Of a stretch of 64,000 nucleotides of DNA, positions 1 through 8,857 are shown piece by piece. A model generated the notes under the pieces. That model was not told the DNA's origin and ran no database searches. It saw only the letters and a program-made list of their open reading frames with translations. Within the stretch, counting starts at the first letter, position 1. Every line of letters begins with the position of its first letter. This DNA comes from Methylocystis sp. IM3. Lineage in GTDB: Bacteria > Pseudomonadota > Alphaproteobacteria > Rhizobiales > Beijerinckiaceae. Made by a program: the position numbers and the translations under genes. The DNA lies in the NCBI RefSeq assembly GCF_038070105.1, contig NZ_JBBPBZ010000004.1, forward strand, positions 280,939 to 344,938. Reading direction: 5' to 3'.

Positions 1-144
1 GTCGAAATCTGGTTCTCGATCCTCTCAAGCAAATCGCCGAAGTTCCATAGTGTCCCCAGGCTCATCAACGATATCGAGCGGTTCACCGCAAACTACAATG
101 AAACCAAGGCTGTTCGTCGGACTAAAAGTACCGCGCGACAAACA
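1..144 (+). pseudogene. IS630-family transposase, C-terminal fragment
   Basis: The window opens inside a reading frame whose translation begins VEIWFSIL and continues with a short pattern ending FTANYNET before a stop at about 142-144. IS630-family DDE transposases end with a motif of the form VEIWFSIL, then a Ser/Leu-rich helix, then F..YN. The usual PF.WTK ending is degraded to a run with VRRTKS. The upstream catalytic part is outside the window, so it cannot be said whether the whole gene is intact. The decay of the last residues suggests a remnant. Confidence 0.5.
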
Positions 145-1276
145 TGATGATGAGAGTCCCTCACTCAGATCGTCGCGCAATAAAAAGCTAACTCCACCAA
201 AAAACACCTCAAACCGCGTTTCGAATTTGGGTAGTAGAATAAAAAACCGTTCGCGAACACGGCCGGTGTATCGCCCCCGTAAAGGAGGGGTACGAGCGAT
301 GTACCTGCTGAGTTTCGAACACGCGATCTCCCGCGATTATCGCATCTTCGTGCATCTGGAGCGCGACTTTTAGATCTTTCTACCCACCCGTTGGGGGCCG
401 ATGGAGGTTGGGTCGAGGAGCTGGCGATCTGGTGCTCGAACGCCCATTCCGGGATGGGCCAGCGCCCGGAGGTGATCTCAGTGATCGAAACCGTGTGGGT
501 CGGTGGAGGTCGGGCAACACGCGCAATTTTTTTTGACACGAGGCGCTCTATCGTCGAGCTCGAGCCCGAACTGCCGATGTGCATGAAATGGAGGTCGCAC
601 TGGTTTTCACCTCCCGCTGGTTCTCGAATTTCCGGGCGATGTCGACTATCGCCGATCCAGTGCGCAGTTGCATCATCCTTCCGGACGCCTCGAACCTCGA
701 TGTCCCGGTGATCGAGGGCTTGGAACGCTCACGCGCCGAGTCGAAAAACTTCCACCGTAATGACCTGGGGCGACGGATACAGCATTTTAGCAATACCAAT
801 GGTGGATCCCTATCGATCAGTCGTTATTTTTCCTCCTATGCGGCGATGTTGGAGGAACTTTCTCTTCGTTTTCGCCGGAAGATGCCCCCCGAGAAAAAAG
901 CCGAGACACAATCGGTCAAAAAACCTTATCGAAATCATCAGGATTGTCATACTGACCCATTGAGGGTAAGATCCCCCTGAGGCGTACGAAATTGAGACGA
1001 ATCAAGAAACGAAGGTCACCCAAATCAGCTCCAATGCCTCGATCGTCGTCTTATCGATAGCGAGAGAGGCAGTCATGGGCGATTGATTTAACGACTGGTG
1101 TTTCATCAAGAACCCTATGCGACTCCAGCCAACAAACCAAGAGGATAACCCTCGGCCACCGCTCGCTCCCCTAGGTTCTTTTACGAGGACTGATGCCCGT
1201 CTGCTCTGTTTTCACGCGAGCAATGGGACGGGCCACAAAAACCAAGACAATCTCTTAATTGGAAATTATCCCCAAT
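145..1276. other. Region without a supportable gene
   Basis: Several frames stay open for 60-140 codons on both strands, but none shows a recognisable domain, a good ribosome binding site or coherent composition. The stretch lies between an IS630 tail and a MarR gene and is probably decayed mobile DNA. Confidence 0.4.
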
Positions 1277-1296
1277 ATATCACAGTGTGATGATAT
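1277..1296. promoter_or_regulatory. Imperfect palindrome overlapping the marR-like start
   Basis: An inverted repeat of the form ATATCA-N5-TGATgATAT, with inner TCACAGTGTGA dyad symmetry, reaches the proposed ATG at 1295. MarR-family proteins commonly repress their own genes by binding palindromes of about 16-20 bp at the promoter or start, so this is a plausible autoregulatory operator. It is inferred from position and symmetry only. Confidence 0.4.
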
Positions 1297-1741
1297 GTCA
1301 CGTCGTCCGCCTGAAAAAAAAGCTAAGCCGACCATGTCAAAATCGGAATTCGAAGCGCTGGCTGATTTCCGATACCAGCTGCGTCGATTCTTACGCATCA
1401 GTGAAGAAATCGTGCGTCGGCATGGGGTTACTCCACTACAATATCTCTTACTGCTCAATATTAAGGGATTCCCTGGTCGGGAATGGGCCACACCCGGCGA
1501 ATTGGCCGAACGACTGCAGGCTCAGCAGCATGGTGTTGTAGCGCTCATCACGAGATGCGAAAAGTTGGGCCTCGTGCGGCGCGATATAAGCTCGCGTGAC
1601 AGACGCCAGGTGGAGGTGAGGCTTCTGAAAAAAGGAGAAGTACTCCTTGCGCAGTTGGCTTATCTCCATCGCGCCGAATTGCTCTCTCTGCAAGACACGT
1701 TCAAGGTTCCAAACATGAATTCGTTTAACAACAATATTTAA
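1295..1741 (+). CDS. MarR-family winged-helix transcriptional regulator
   Basis: A 148-residue protein (from ATG 1295) with the MarR layout: an N-terminal helix beginning FEALADFRYQLRRFL, a helix-turn-helix around TPGELAERL, a recognition helix near GVVALITRCEKLGLV, and a wing around RRDISSRDRRQVEVRL with the conserved D-R-R of the family. A longer form from ATG 1259 is open, but neither start has a strong ribosome binding site; 1295 gives a length like the second MarR gene at 24564. Proteins of this class are dimeric repressors, often of efflux or stress genes, released by small phenolic or oxidative ligands. The nearest likely targets in the window are itself and the RND operon, which is inference. 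An IS3 remnant begins just downstream. Confidence 0.8.
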   Translation: MSRRPPEKKAKPTMSKSEFEALADFRYQLRRFLRISEEIVRRHGVTPLQYLLLLNIKGFPGREWATPGELAERLQAQQHGVVALITRCEKLGLVRRDISSRDRRQVEVRLLKKGEVLLAQLAYLHRAELLSLQDTFKVPNMNSFNNNI

Positions 1742-1828
1742 CATGACCTTGCCCTCGAAGAACGTCTCCCAACGCTGATCGGATAAGATCTGGCTTTGAA
1801 GGTTGGCATGAAAGACCTCATTTCGGGG

Positions 1829-2904
1829 GCAATACACGCTTGAGTTCAAGCAAGAGGCAGTTCGGCTGGTTCGAGGAGGCGAAGGGGTCTCTTCAGTGGC
1901 GAAGAGCCTGGGGATTTCCAGTCAGACGCTGCACAATTGGGTGAAGGCCGATGCGGCGGGGCGGTTGTGCGACGTCGCCGGCAAGACAATCAGCGCCGAT
2001 CAGATGGAGATCGCCCGTGTGAAAGCGGAACTGGCCAGAACGCGGACAGAGCGCGACATCCTAAAAAAAGGCGGCGGCGTATTTTGCGAGGGAGTCGCGG
2101 TGAGATACGCCTTTATCGAGCGACATCGCAAAGTCTGGCCGGTGGCGGCGCAATGTCGTGCGCTGAACGTCAACGCCAGCGGCTTTCATTAATATCGCGC
2201 GCGAGATGACGGGCGCCTATGGCTGGCCACGTGTCTGGCGGGAGCTTCTGGCACGCGGCGTTCGGGCGGGTAAGGAGCGCGTGCGCAAGCTGATGAAGGC
2301 CCATGGCCTTCAGGCGCGTGGCAAGCGCAAGTTCAAGGCGACGACGAACAGTTCTCATCGGCTTCCAGTCTCGTCGAATCTGCTGGAGCACGACTTTTTC
2401 GCCGAACCGTGTCTGGAGGGGTGACATCACCTATCTGTGGACGGAGGAAGGCTGGCTCTATCTCGCTGTCGTCATCGATCTGTTCAGTCGGCAAGTCGTC
2501 GGCTTTTCGATGAGCCCACGCATGACGCGGGCGTTGGTCATCGATGCACTACGCATGGCCAGGTCCGGAGACGGCCCGCAGCGGGGCTCATCTTTCATTC
2601 GGATCGCGGCAGCCAATACGCCAGCGGTGACTTCCAGAAGCAGCTCTCGGCCTTCGGCATGCGCGGTTCGATGAGACGAAGAGACGATTGCTGGGATAAC
2701 GCCGTGACCGAAACGCTCTTCGGTTCGTTGAAGGTCGAGCGGTTGCACGGCATGCGCTTCGAGACCCGCCGTCAGGCAAAAGACGAAGTGATCGATTGGC
2801 TACGGTTCTACAACTGCCGGCGGCTTCATTCGACGCTCGGATATCTCAGTCCGATGGAATTCGAGAAAATGCGGCTTGTTGAAAGAGAAAGGCTCGTCGC
2901 ATAA
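1829..2904 (+). pseudogene. IS3-family transposase (orfA/orfB), frameshifted remnant
   Basis: OrfA is recognisable from about 1833 (YTLEFKQEAVRLV, then SLGISSQTLHNWVKAD, then a leucine-zipper-like AELARTRTERDILKK). OrfB fragments follow in at least three frames: MRYAFIERHRKVWPV, then YGWPRVWRELLARG, then [19 protein letters not shown], then [10 protein letters not shown] and CWDNAVTETLFGSLK. The last three pieces carry the D, D and E regions of the integrase core, but three frameshifts and a stop near 2190 separate them, so no active transposase can be made by simple translation. The normal single programmed -1 shift of IS3 elements does not explain this many changes. Confidence 0.85.
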
Positions 2905-2947
2905 TTGCTCGGCTATGGGAGACGCCGAAAGCGGGCAAGGTCACTTC

Positions 2948-3157
2948 GATGCGGCGCAGAACTTTTGACTCCACGTCGTCGAGGGTGACTTTGAGGCAAA
3001 CGATGGCGTTTGCGGTCATGCCGCGAGTTTACGGTCTTACCGCGCCGCCGCCCGCCGCCATGGCAGAATGGCAGCAAGGTCTGTAATTTTGTGATCGTTG
3101 ATGCGGGCCGGCACGTCGGCGAGCCGGGCCTGCGGATCGACGCCATTGAGCTTTGCT
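2948..3157 (-). pseudogene. IS66 tnpC 3' end and start of pRiA4b ORF-3 gene, remnant
   Basis: On the minus strand this stretch reads KLNGVDPQA, then INDHKITDLAA, then the overlapping start of a pRiA4b ORF-3-like gene, closely matching the 3' part of the IS66 element at 21.7-22.0 kb. It is cut at 2948 by the IS3 remnant side and at 3157 by the recombinase element; its continuation resumes at 7957. It marks the target of that recombinase element. Confidence 0.75.
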
Positions 3158-3191
3158 ATTTATGCCGCCCGCCGAACTATGCCGAACGGGT
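3158..3191 (+). repeat. Left terminal inverted repeat of RIT-like element (34 bp)
   Basis: Starts ATTTATGCCGCCCGCC and matches the reverse complement of 7895-7928 at 32 of 34 positions. Confidence 0.75.
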
Positions 3192-3284
3192 CCGGTATGG
3201 CGCGCCGTTGTGACGCTGGCATCGGCCATCGCATATACGGCCGCCTCGGCTCCATTCGGCATAGTCTGACAGCTCAGAGCGCCT

Positions 3285-4940
3285 CTAGGAAGGCGAGCAG
3301 GCGGTCGTTTGGCTGGAAGCGGTTAGCTTGTCGCGCTCATACGGTGTGAGCTTCGCCAGAGCTGCTTCCTTGAGGGCGAGGTGGGCGTGCAGGTAGGTCT
3401 GCGTCGTCTCGACCGATTCATGCCCGAGCCACAGCGCGATCACGGAGCAGTCGACGCCGGCTTGCAGCAGTTCCATCGCAGCGCTGTGCCTCAACACGTG
3501 CGGCGATACCCTCTTGGCCTTCAAAGACGGGCAACTCTGGTGGGCGACAAGAACATGCTTTCGAAGCAGCGATTGGACGCTGTCGGCACTGAGCCGGCCC
3601 CCGTGCATGTTGGGGAACAATGATGTTGCTCCTTTCCGTACCGGTTCCTTGAGCCATGCCTGAAGCGCGCGCCGAGCGAGTGTGGTCAGCGGAGTGGTCC
3701 TCTCCTTCCGTCCTTTGCCGACGCAGCGCACGTGCGCGCCAAACCCGATGTGGACGGCATCCCGATCAAGTCCAGTCAGCTCGGAGAGGCGCAAGCCCGT
3801 CTGGACCGCGAGCAGCAGCAAGGTGTGATCGCGGCGGCCAAGCCAGGTCGTTCGATCCGGCGCGGCGAGAATCGCCTCGATCTCGGGGCGCGTCAGGAAG
3901 TGCACCTGTCGCTTATCGTGGCGCTTGCTCGGTATGGCGAGCACACGCTGGATCAGCGAACTGTGTTCAGGTTCCTCAAAGGATACAAACCTGAAGAAGG
4001 AGCGGATGGCGGTCAGGCGCAAATTACGCGTCTTCGCGCTGGCGCCGCGCTTCGCCTCAAGATCTTTGATACCGGCGCGATCGAGAGCGGTCTTGGCGAT
4101 CTGGGTGATCGCACATCCGGAAGCAAAGCCGACATGTGGCGCGAGTGTGCGGACAAACAACCGTCGACACGACGACTTTGGGCGGCCATTCCGCAGATAT
4201 GCAACGATGGCTGCGCCGACGTCTGGCGGTATCGGCATCCGTGCTCGCTGTCGGCCCTTGGCGTGAACGAGCATCTCGCTGGCGCGCCAATCAATATCAT
4301 CGAGCGTGAGCGTCGAGACCTCGCCGGCGCGCAGGCCGAGCCTGGCCAGCAACAAGAGAATGGCGTGGTCGCGCCGCCCCATTACCGTCGCCCGGTCGCA
4401 ACCGTCGAGCGCCTTCCGCACCTGAGCGGCAGACAGATAGGTCGGCAGGGTCGCGAGCTTCCAACCTCGTATCGATGGCACGCAATCCGCCAATGCACAC
4501 GGGTTCAGCTTCTGATGGTGGAGGTAACGTAGAAAGGCGCGCAGCGAGGAGCACATCGCCTTGCCCGTCTTCGGGCTCCAATCCCGGGCGTGGCGCTCAA
4601 TATAGCCGGTCACGTCTCCCTGGCTGATTTTGCACAGGTCGTCGGCGCCGCCGGGGCACACCTCATGCAGGAACCTGCGATTGACCGGGAGATGCCGAAT
4701 GATGGATTTCGGAGCCAAGCCGCGTTCTGACAGCAAGTAGGCATCGAACTCCCTGAAGATCCGATCGTGCGGGGTGAGAGGCGGCGGAACCATCGGCGCG
4801 ATCGCGCCTTCCTCGCGCAGGACCGACAGCCATCGCCTGAGCGCGGCTCGGTCGCCGGGTTGGATAGAAACGAGATGCCCGTGCGGTCCGCTTTTGAGAC
4901 GCCGGTACAGCTGGCTTCTACCCAGGTAGTCTTCAACTTC
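3285..4940 (-). CDS. Fused tyrosine recombinase (RitA-like N-half joined to RitC-like protein)
   Basis: From ATG 4940 (GGAG about 9 nt upstream) the product is 551 residues; an in-frame upstream ATG at 5006 would add 22. In the 573-residue numbering, residues 80-312 are the N-terminal core-binding domain and first half of a catalytic domain (Arg in LGLRAGEV, R226), but this first domain lacks HxLRH and the tyrosine. After about residue 320 a second recombinase begins at its own core-binding helix (RNLRLTAIRSFFRF) and is complete: R406, K431, H503/R506 in HVLRH, H529 in LGHES, and nucleophile Y538 in QTYLH. Tandem recombinases of this type occur as three genes in RIT elements; an in-frame deletion probably joined the first and third. 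The second domain could be active; whether the hybrid still recombines is unknown. Confidence 0.8.
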   Translation of the reverse strand, partial: EVEDYLGRSQLYRRLKSGPHGHLVSIQPGDRAALRRWLSVLREEGAIAPMVPPPLTPHDRIFREFDAYLLSERGLAPKSIIRHLPVNRRFLHEVCPGGADDLCKISQGDVTGYIERHARDWSPKTGKAMCSSLRAFLRYLHHQKLNPCALADCVPSIRGWKLATLPTYLSAAQVRKALDGCDRATVMGRRDHAILLLLARLGLRAGEVSTLTLDDIDWRASEMLVHAKGRQRARMPIPPDVGAAIVAYLRNGRPKSSCRRLFVRTLAPHVGFASGCAITQIAKTALDRAGIKDLEAKRGASAKTRNLRLTAIRSFFRFVSFEEPEHSSLIQRVLAIPSKRHDKRQVHFLTRPEIEAILAAPDRTTWLGRRDHTLLLLAVQTGLRLSELTGLDRDAVHIGFGAHVRCVGKGRKERTTPLTTLARRALQAWLKEPVRKGATSLFPNMHGGRLSADSVQSLLRKHVLVAHQSCPSLKAKRVSPHVLRHSAAMELLQAGVDCSVIALWLGHESVETTQTYLHAHLALKEAALAKLTPYERDKLTASSQTTACSPS

Positions 4941-5143
4941 CATCTTCCTGTTCTCCGCTGTTTGAAGCGGAGGGACAGAACGAACTATGCCGAGCTGATC
5001 ATACACCGATCAGAGAAAAATCAGGGGAAAAGGCGTATCGCTCCGGCGAGGGCCGCCTGGCGTTGAATGCCGGTTCCTGGATAGCTGTCTGACGATGGCG
5101 CGGTGATCGTGTCCATTTCAAATACAAGCGGACACTATCAGCG

Positions 5144-5527
5144 ATGTCGACAGACCATCATGACGAGGATTCCGTATCACCAGAGCGCCGCCGCCGCCGA
5201 TCTTGGACCCTGGAGGAGAAGCGCGGCATTGTCGGCGAATGCCTCGAGGGCGGCGCCTCGATCGCCGAGGTCGCGCGACGCCACGACCTCAACGCCAACC
5301 AGCTCTTCTCTTGGCGTCGGCAGTTTGGCGTTGAGGCGGCGGCGCCGAAGGAGCTCGCGCCGATCCTGCCCGTAACAATCTCGCGGGATGCGACGGCGGA
5401 CTATTCCGATCGAGGGTCGAACGGCCAGATGGAGATTGTTCTCGCCGGGGGCGATCGGATCCTCGTGTGGGCGGACGTGGAGCCGGCGGCGCTGTCACGG
5501 GTGCTGGAGGCATTGTCGCGGCGATGA
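5144..5527 (+). CDS. tnpA: IS66 accessory protein TnpA (copy 1)
   Basis: A 127-residue protein with a basic N-terminus (RRRRRSW) and a helix-turn-helix of the IS3/IS66 OrfA type around GASIAEVARRHDLNANQLFSW, ending in a small C-terminal domain (QMEIVLAGGDRILV). TnpA and TnpB are required with TnpC for IS66 transposition. The stop codon overlaps the start of tnpB, so the two are probably translationally coupled. Confidence 0.93.
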   Translation: MSTDHHDEDSVSPERRRRRSWTLEEKRGIVGECLEGGASIAEVARRHDLNANQLFSWRRQFGVEAAAPKELAPILPVTISRDATADYSDRGSNGQMEIVLAGGDRILVWADVEPAALSRVLEALSRR

Positions 5528-5871
5528 TTCCGGTTCCGAGCGGCGTGAGGGTCTGGATTGCGACCGGCCATACCGACATGCGCCGCGGCATGCAGGGGCT
5601 GGCGCTGCAGGTGCAGGAGCAATTGAAGCGCGACCCGCACGCGGGCGATCTCTACATCTTCCGTGGCCGCCGTGGCGATCTCGCCAAAATTCTCTGGCAT
5701 GACGGCGTCGGCCTGTCGCTTTACGCCAAGCGTCTGGATCGCGGGAAGTTCATCTGGCCGTCGGCGACGGCAGGGGCGGTTTCGATCTCGGCGGGGCAGA
5801 TGGCCTATATGCTGGAAGGGATCGATTGGAGAAACCCGCAACTGACCTGGCGGCCGGAACGCGCCGGATAG
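5524..5871 (+). CDS. tnpB: IS66 accessory protein TnpB (copy 1)
   Basis: 115 residues starting MIPVPSGVRVWIATG, with the family signature TDMRRGMQGLALQVQE, then FRGRRGDLAKILWHDGVG and YAKRLDRGKFIWP. This is the IS66 Orf2-like protein; its biochemical role in transposition is not well defined. ATGA overlap with tnpA supports this start over the longer open frame from 5467. Confidence 0.93.
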   Translation: MIPVPSGVRVWIATGHTDMRRGMQGLALQVQEQLKRDPHAGDLYIFRGRRGDLAKILWHDGVGLSLYAKRLDRGKFIWPSATAGAVSISAGQMAYMLEGIDWRNPQLTWRPERAG

Positions 5872-5955
5872 AGCGCTCCCGACCGAGTAAAAAAAGCGTG
5901 GTCGCGTGCATTTTAGGGCGCTTCAAATCACGCGATTTATGATTCACTCCCTCTC

Positions 5956-7605
5956 ATGGATGCCGCTGACGCCGAGCTTGCCCGCGAGAACGCCGCCCTG
6001 AAAGCGGCGCTGGCCGTCGCTCAGACAAAGGCCCTGGAAGTTGCGGCGGAATTGGCGGTCGCCCGCGCGAAAGCGTCGGAAGACATGGCGCTGATCGCGC
6101 AACAGAAGCTTAGGATCGCGAAACTGGAGCGCCAGATCTTCGGGCAGCGGTCTGAGCGGTCCGTGAGATTGATCGATCAACTGGCGCTCACCTTCGAGGA
6201 GTTGGAAGCTGCGGCGACGGAAGACGAGCTTGCGGCCGAAAAGGCTGTCGTCAGGACGACTGTCGCAGGATTTACGCGCAAGCGTCCGGAGCGCACTACA
6301 TTCCCCGACCACCTTCCTCGCGAGCGCGTCGTGATTGAGGCGCCGACGGCATGCGAATGCTGCGGGAGCGCGCGTCTGCGCAAGCTCGGCGAGGATGTGA
6401 CGCGCACATTGGAAACGACGCCCCGTCAGTGGAAGGTGATCGAGACGGTGCGGGAGAAGTTCACCTGCCGGGATTGCGAGAAGATCAGTCAGGCGCCGGC
6501 CCCATTCCACGTGATTGCGCGAGGATGGGCGGGGGCGAGCCTGCTGGCGATGATCGTGTTCGAGAAGTTTGGCCAACACCAGCCTTTGAACCGCCAGGCC
6601 GAGCGCTATGCCCTGGAAGGCGTGCCGATCGCGCTGTCGACGATGGCCGACGCGGTGGGCTCGGTCTGCACGGCCCTCGATCCTCTGCTCCGCCGTGTGG
6701 AAGCTCATGTCATGGCGGCCGAACGCCTGCATGGCGACGACACGACCGTGCCGGTTTTGGCCAAAGGCAAGACTGATACCGGGCGGTGCTGGATTTATGC
6801 TCGAGACGACAAACCGTTCGGCGGCGCCGGGCCGCCGGCGGCGATGTTCTACTATTCGCGCGATCGCCGGGGCGAACATCCACAGGCGCATCTGGCGGGA
6901 TATTCCGGCATCCTGCAAGCCGACGCCTATGACGGCTACAACAGGCTCTATCTGGCGGATCGCAAGCCGGGTCCGGTCAAGGAGGCGGCGTGCTGGGTTC
7001 ACGCACGGCGCCCGTTCTTCGCCATGGCGGATCTGGATGAGAACGCGCGCCGCAAAGCGGCGGGTAAAAAGGAAATCCCTTTGTCGCCGATCGCGATCGA
7101 GGTGGTGCGCCGCATCGACGTCCTTTTCGAGATCGAGCGGTCCATTAACGGTAAGAGCGCCGAAGAACGCCTGGCGGTTCGCCACACGCTGAGCCGACCG
7201 CTGGTCGATGATCTGCAGGACTATTTGCGCACGCAGGCAGCGAGGCTCTCGCGCGGGCATGATCTGGTCAAGGCGATCAATTACATGCTCAAACGTTGGG
7301 CGGCGTTCACGCTGTTCCTTGAAGATGGACGCGTGTGCATGTCCAACAATGCCGCGGAACGAGGGCTAAGGGGCATCGCGCTCGGAAGAAAATCATGGCT
7401 GTTCTGCGGGTCGGACCGCGGAGGGCAGCGGGCCGCGGCCATGTATAGTCTCGTTGTCACCGCACGGATGAATGGCGTCGATCCGCAGGCTTGGCTCGCC
7501 GACGTCCTCTCGCGCATCGCCCTCCATCCCGCACACCGCCTCGATGAACTGCTGCCCTGGAATTGGGTGGCAAAAGGTCCGGCAGCCTTCGCTCGTGTCG
7601 CCTGA
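5956..7605 (+). CDS. tnpC: IS66-family DDE transposase TnpC (copy 1)
   Basis: 549 residues. An N-terminal coiled-coil-like leucine zipper (residues about 1-60) is followed by a zinc-binding CxCCG (near residue 134) and CRDCEK motif, and the transposase core with D262 in HGDDTTVP, D323 in LQADAYDGY and E468 in NNAAERGLR, followed by [14 protein letters not shown]. All family landmarks are present and uninterrupted, so this copy is predicted to be active. A long antisense frame over the gene is a shadow. Confidence 0.95.
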   Translation: MDAADAELARENAALKAALAVAQTKALEVAAELAVARAKASEDMALIAQQKLRIAKLERQIFGQRSERSVRLIDQLALTFEELEAAATEDELAAEKAVVRTTVAGFTRKRPERTTFPDHLPRERVVIEAPTACECCGSARLRKLGEDVTRTLETTPRQWKVIETVREKFTCRDCEKISQAPAPFHVIARGWAGASLLAMIVFEKFGQHQPLNRQAERYALEGVPIALSTMADAVGSVCTALDPLLRRVEAHVMAAERLHGDDTTVPVLAKGKTDTGRCWIYARDDKPFGGAGPPAAMFYYSRDRRGEHPQAHLAGYSGILQADAYDGYNRLYLADRKPGPVKEAACWVHARRPFFAMADLDENARRKAAGKKEIPLSPIAIEVVRRIDVLFEIERSINGKSAEERLAVRHTLSRPLVDDLQDYLRTQAARLSRGHDLVKAINYMLKRWAAFTLFLEDGRVCMSNNAAERGLRGIALGRKSWLFCGSDRGGQRAAAMYSLVVTARMNGVDPQAWLADVLSRIALHPAHRLDELLPWNWVAKGPAAFARVA

Positions 7606-7607
7606 TA

Positions 7608-7841
7608 ATGCACGTCAACAAGGTCTCTCACATCACGACGATCAGCCAGGTCGCCAAAGAACTTGGTGAGAACGAGGATTGGCTGTTCGACGTCGCTGCC
7701 GAGATGGAGCCCGAAGATGGTCTCATATGGGTCCACGGGATCACGTACGACGGCGTGATGGCGTTCACCGACTTCGGAATCGATAACCTGATCGAGCTGA
7801 TCAAAATGTATAAGGCCGATCCGACACTCCTCAAGCGTTAA
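7608..7841 (+). CDS. Small fourth protein of the IS66 element (copy 1)
   Basis: A 77-residue acidic protein beginning MHVNKVSHITTISQVAKELG, two bases after the tnpC stop, ending close to the right inverted repeat. It has a short region (ISQVAKELGENEDWLFDVA) that resembles a helix-turn-helix and a C-terminal amphipathic helix. The same gene is identical in copy 2. Small extra genes occur in some IS66 elements, but I do not recognise this family; a regulatory role is inference from position and the possible helix-turn-helix. Confidence 0.65.
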   Translation: MHVNKVSHITTISQVAKELGENEDWLFDVAAEMEPEDGLIWVHGITYDGVMAFTDFGIDNLIELIKMYKADPTLLKR

Positions 7842-7894
7842 AACGCCCCGACGCCGACACCTGCGGCCTATGCCGGATGGCTACGAAAAGGCCA

Positions 7895-7928
7895 ACCCGT
7901 TCGGCATAGCTCGGCGGGCGGCATAAAC
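7895..7928 (-). repeat. Right inverted repeat of RIT-like element (34 bp)
   Basis: Reverse complement of 3158-3191 with two mismatches; begins ACCCGTTCGGCATAG. It is followed to 7956 by a second TTATGCCG...CGGCATAA dyad before the target sequence resumes. Confidence 0.75.
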
Positions 7929-7956
7929 GTGCTTATGCCGCGCTCGGCATAAACAG

Positions 7957-8012
7957 GTCGCAATCAGCGTGTAGATCGTCGCCGCCCCGCTGCCCGCCGC
8001 GATCCTCGATCA
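7957..8012 (-). pseudogene. IS66 tnpC fragment, continuation of 2948-3157
   Basis: Starts gtcgcaatcagcgtg exactly as 21979 onward in the third IS66 element and continues the tnpC frame (ATIYTLIAT) until similarity stops near 8012. Confidence 0.7.
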
Positions 8013-8109
8013 CTGCTGTGATGCGTGGAACAGCCTCGTCGAACAACCCTGGCGCATCATGTCCATCGGGCTGCGTGAATGGGCCTATAGGTTCGAACCA
8101 ACGCGGGTT

Positions 8110-8326
8110 GGTATTAGAACCTTGAACATGAGCACGTGATCGAAAGGCGACCGGCTGCCCCTCGAACGGTCGTCGCCGGAAATTGCCTTCCCCATGACCG
8201 GAACAGCTCGAAATCGACGAGCACGGTTAGCCATTCCAGATCATCGTCCTTGGCTGAGAGTTCCGCCAGCCGCTCGTCTACGTCAACGTCAAAGAACCCC
8301 GAGGCCTCTCTCGTCATGTCCGCCAT
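8110..8326 (-). pseudogene. IS5-family transposase, N-terminal fragment
   Basis: Minus-strand translation starts MADMTREASGFFDVD, then ERLAELSAKDDDLEWL and VDFELFR, the typical N-terminus of one IS5 group. A frameshift follows, after which the next frame gives PFDHVLMFKVLI, again a family motif. The gene is cut off at about 8115. Confidence 0.75.
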
Positions 8327-8344
8327 CCACTTGACATGACAAAA

Positions 8345-8857
8345 TAAATCCGATCAGCCCTGATTTGCCCAGGGAAAACGTAAATCAACCTCGGTCACTT
8401 CTCGGTGAAAAACCCGGATCAACTCTCAGCGGAAATCAACAGTCTCCATAACAGCGCGCTCGCGCCGTTTCCCTCGACTATCGATGGCCGGTCACAAACG
8501 GCGAGGATCATATTGGAGACCTACTTCTCGGCATCGAAGATTCGCGGTATCTGCGGAGCGGGAAATATCCTGGCGGTTTCGCAGCCAAGCAGCCGTGCGA
8601 TACTGGGGGATCGCAGCGCAGCTCGGCCAAATCGTGACCCGGCAAGGGATCATGCCGAGCACATTGATCTGCGGCGTTCAGCGAACACTTGCGCACATGT
8701 CGATGTTCGCGCGCATGGGAGGGCGTCACAACCACAACACCATTTTCGGCTCAGGCTCTTTCGCCAGCACCTTGCTGAAATCGGCGTTTGTCGGCCGGCA
8801 GCTGCCGGATTGCAGCCTGTCGGGTCGTGCCTGGTGATTCACAATAACGCACCGCAA
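8345..8857. other. Region without a supportable gene
   Basis: Open frames at 8405-8962 and 8484-8837 overlap each other and the 3' end of the SulP gene and show no recognisable motifs. Confidence 0.4.

Larger units (their letters stand above)
5035..7884 (+). mobile_element. IS66-family element, copy 1 (2,850 bp, intact)
   Basis: The element begins GTATCGCTCCGGC and its reverse-complemented right end begins GTAGCCATCCGGC, giving imperfect terminal inverted repeats. It is flanked by a perfect 8-bp direct duplication GAAAAGGC (5027-5034 and 7885-7892), the duplication size typical of IS66. It carries tnpA, tnpB, tnpC and a fourth small gene. Nucleotides 5035-7884 appear identical to 29404-32253 (constant offset 4369... 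+24369 overall), so transposition was recent. Confidence 0.95.
3158..7956. mobile_element. RIT-like tyrosine-recombinase element, interrupted by IS66
   Basis: The ends can be read by comparison with the uninterrupted sequence at 21970-21985: target bases ending ctttgct (3157) and resuming gtcgcaatc (7957) are contiguous there. The inserted DNA carries one tyrosine recombinase gene (3285-4940) and 34-bp inverted repeats, with an extra 28 bp beyond the right repeat holding another TTATGCCG/CGGCATAA dyad. There is no target duplication, as expected for tyrosine recombination. Recombinase-in-trio (RIT) elements normally carry three recombinase genes; here only a fusion of two halves remains. A complete IS66 element (5035-7884) sits inside, upstream of the recombinase gene. 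Confidence 0.7.

Noticed and set aside
5944..7260. 438-codon antisense frame over IS66 tnpC (also 30313-31629 and 22546-23322)
   Set aside because: Mirror of tnpC codons without ribosome binding site or family signature.
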